Shown here: positions 14,245-15,325 of the stretch, piece by piece | Numbering within the stretch: the first letter of the stretch is position 1 | How the letters are laid out: each line of letters opens with the position of its first letter | From: an uncultured Lachnospiraceae bacterium | GTDB taxonomy: Bacteria > Bacillota > Clostridia > Lachnospirales > Lachnospiraceae | Assembly: GCA_910588825.1 (NCBI GenBank) | Contig: CAJURF010000085.1 | Location: forward strand, 1 to 15,325 | Direction: 5' to 3' | Length of the DNA: 15,325 nt | Made by a program: the position numbers and the translations under genes | Notes under the pieces: generated by a model | The model's database searches: none | Seen by the model: the letters and a program-made list of their open reading frames with translations, nothing else | Told to the model about the DNA's origin: nothing

Positions 14245-14333
14245 GAATTATCGGTGTCAATTGCTTGCGGGCGGAGCTAACACATAACCCTTACCGAGAC
14301 AGCGGCACTTACGCAAGACTTACTGTTGACACC
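14219..14333 (-). ncRNA. Structured small RNA upstream of DUF3800 (DUF3800-type RNA motif)
   Basis: A predicted RNA of about 115 nt with its own promoter and terminator. GGTGTCAA at its 5' end pairs with TTGACACC (14326-14333 with 14253-14260; 8 bp). Inside, CTTGCG pairs with CGCAAG (14312-14317 with 14264-14269; 6 bp). The core may hold a small hairpin TGCCG/CGGTA around CTGTCT. GTAAG occurs three times in single-stranded-looking parts. A short linker then leads into the terminator hairpin. No reading frame of note lies within. Comparative work (Weinberg and colleagues, 2017) described several RNA motifs, DUF3800-I to -XI, lying next to DUF3800 genes. This looks like a member of that group, but I cannot say which. 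A tRNA, a CRISPR repeat and a known metabolite riboswitch do not fit. Confidence 0.72.
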
Positions 14334-14336
14334 TTG

Positions 14337-14365
14337 ATAATATCATATGCAGATTGAATTGTCAA
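14337..14365 (-). promoter_or_regulatory. Strong sigma-A promoter of the DUF3800 RNA
   Basis: On the minus strand TTGACA (complement of 14360-14365, perfect) and TATTAT (complement of 14337-14342, one mismatch) are exactly 17 bases apart. Transcription would start at about 14333-14330, the first bases of the closing stem of the RNA. This is one of the best promoters in the window. The rest of the 14366-14413 gap after the AraC gene shows no clear terminator. Confidence 0.82.
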
Positions 14366-14413
14366 TATTCAGGTTATGCTTTTTCTCCATAGCTCTTCAC
14401 CATAATAATAAAA

Positions 14414-15262
14414 TTATTTTTTCATAACGGGAATCCAGACCTGGAACTTGGCATTTTGAGGGTCTGCATTCAGATACAGTTCAATGTCCGGCCCGCTGGC
14501 ATACTCATATCCTGACGTGGGCAGCCATTCTGTGACAATGCGCTGCTCCAGTTCCTGAATGGCCTGGGGACAGGCTCCCTCCCCGTCGAAAACAGCCCAG
14601 GTAAAAGCGCCAACAGTATATTCTTCCAGATTTTCGTCTGTCTTCGAGCTGGAAACGGCGATAAAATATTTCCACTGCTCTTCATCATTACAGACGCTTA
14701 TCCCCATAATCCCCATGGGCTGGCTGTCCATCATCTGCACCAGCTTCTGTATGGTCCCATCAGTGGAAACCTTCTGCCACATACCTGGCACCACCTCAAA
14801 GTTTTTCTCAATATCCCACTCCAGCGGATGAGATACCCCCATTACTCGAAAAGCATCCCTTTTTTCAATGCGATAGTTCATTTCTTCTGCTCCTTTCACA
14901 ATCAGTTTAAAGTGAAGCGGAGGAAACGATTTTATGGAAGCTCCTTCATTTCTCACTGCAGAAGGCGCGGCGCCGTGTATTGACTGAAATGCCCGGTTGA
15001 AAGCAGTGGGCGAGTGATAGCCATATTTTAACGCGATATCCACAATCTTCTCCCCGCTCCCCTGTATATCCACAGCGGCCAGAGACATTTTTCTTCTGCG
15101 GATATATTCTGATAAGGGAACCCCCGCCATGTACGTAAACATTCTTTGAAAATGATAGGCGGAACAACAGGCAATTTTCCCCAGCTGTCTGTAATCAATT
15201 TCTTCAGTCAGATGATCTTCAATATAAGCTATTGCCTGATTCAACTGGTGCATCCACTCCAT
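14414..15262 (-). CDS. AraC-family regulator with GyrI-like ligand-binding domain
   Basis: A 282-aa transcription factor. The N-terminal 105 residues are an AraC/XylS double helix-turn-helix (YIEDHLTEEIDYRQLGKIAC, YHFQRMF, then IVDIALKYGYHSPTAFNRAF, the conserved second-helix pattern). From about residue 127 a GyrI-like effector domain follows (YRIEKRDAFRVMGVSHPL, then EYTVGAFTWAVFDGEG and WLPTSGYEYASGPDIELYL). This is the Rob/SoxS-like arrangement of regulators that bind small hydrophobic or toxic compounds. The ATG at 15262 is chosen over one 13 codons upstream because AGGAG lies 8 bases before it and a probable promoter falls in the longer version. Its target genes are probably beyond the right edge. 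It is unlikely to be linked to the DUF3800 cassette, which has its own promoter. Confidence 0.93.
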   Translation of the reverse strand: MEWMHQLNQAIAYIEDHLTEEIDYRQLGKIACCSAYHFQRMFTYMAGVPLSEYIRRRKMSLAAVDIQGSGEKIVDIALKYGYHSPTAFNRAFQSIHGAAPSAVRNEGASIKSFPPLHFKLIVKGAEEMNYRIEKRDAFRVMGVSHPLEWDIEKNFEVVPGMWQKVSTDGTIQKLVQMMDSQPMGIMGISVCNDEEQWKYFIAVSSSKTDENLEEYTVGAFTWAVFDGEGACPQAIQELEQRIVTEWLPTSGYEYASGPDIELYLNADPQNAKFQVWIPVMKK

Positions 15263-15289
15263 TTTTTCATCTCCTAGTATAATAATGGT

Positions 15290-15307
15290 GTAGTCAATCA
15301 AGACTAC
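15290..15307. repeat. Inverted repeat upstream of the AraC-type gene (candidate operator)
   Basis: GTAGTC (15290-15295) and GACTAC (15302-15307) are perfect inverted arms with 6 bases between. They lie just upstream of a possible -10 box TATACT (complement of 15276-15281) of the AraC-type gene. Binding by the regulator itself or another dimer is plausible. The -35 region is not convincing. Confidence 0.35.
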
Positions 15308-15325
15308 TTGTTTAATAAGTTTCTA

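Noticed and set aside
14253..14333. DUF3800 leader considered as a tRNA, CRISPR repeat or metabolite riboswitch
   Set aside because: No cloverleaf or T-loop sequence, no repeat array, and no match to a common riboswitch core that I know; the DUF3800 gene downstream favours the DUF3800-associated motif class.
1..15325. Search for insertion sequences, integrase, attachment sites, CRISPR arrays, rRNA and tRNA genes
   Set aside because: None found: no transposase or integrase protein, no long direct repeats, no array and no tRNA-like fold noticed. Distant or partial elements could be missed by eye.

Overview
The window looks like chromosome of a spore-forming Gram-positive Clostridia, most probably Lachnospiraceae. 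The evidence is a yqfC-yqfD-phoH-ybeY sporulation/housekeeping run, a long type-2 leuA behind a T-box riboswitch, strong AGGAGG ribosome binding sites and a DUF3048 (YerB-like) lipoprotein. Every convincing gene lies on the minus strand, so transcription runs from high to low coordinates. The family and genus are inferred from gene style, not proven.

Layout from right to left in the order of transcription. 15.3-14.4 kb: an AraC-type regulator with a GyrI-like ligand domain. 14.37-13.5 kb: a compact cassette made of a strong promoter, a short structured RNA, a rho-independent terminator and a DUF3800 gene. 13.3-10.0 kb: a three-gene restriction-modification operon (Xre-type regulator, fused double D12-class adenine methyltransferase, HNH endonuclease) whose reading frames all overlap. 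10.0-6.2 kb: a T-box with probable leucine specifier CUG, then leuA, a double-Nudix protein and a Cys-rich DUF2284 protein. 6.2-1.9 kb: yqfC, yqfD, phoH, ybeY and the DUF3048 lipoprotein, ended by a terminator. 1.8-1.3 kb: a frameshifted and truncated remnant of a type I hsdM gene. 1.2-0 kb: a three-gene operon of unrecognised small proteins (159, 59 and 135 aa) with its own near-consensus promoter.

The conserved metabolic and sporulation genes (about 1.9-10 kb) are visibly richer in G+C than the flanks. The AT-rich flanks hold the defence-like material: the dead hsdM and unknown operon on one side, and the restriction-modification operon and DUF3800 cassette on the other.

The most interesting item is the DUF3800 cassette. 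A TTGACA-N17-TATTAT promoter fires into an RNA of about 115 nt, closed by an 8-bp stem that begins at the predicted transcription start. The RNA ends in a perfect 8-bp terminator hairpin with a U-tract, and the DUF3800 ribosome binding site lies in the few bases between that tract and the start codon. This layout resembles type III toxin-antitoxin operons and fits published DUF3800-associated RNA motifs, but its function is open. The unrecognised three-gene operon at the left end is the second candidate for a new system.
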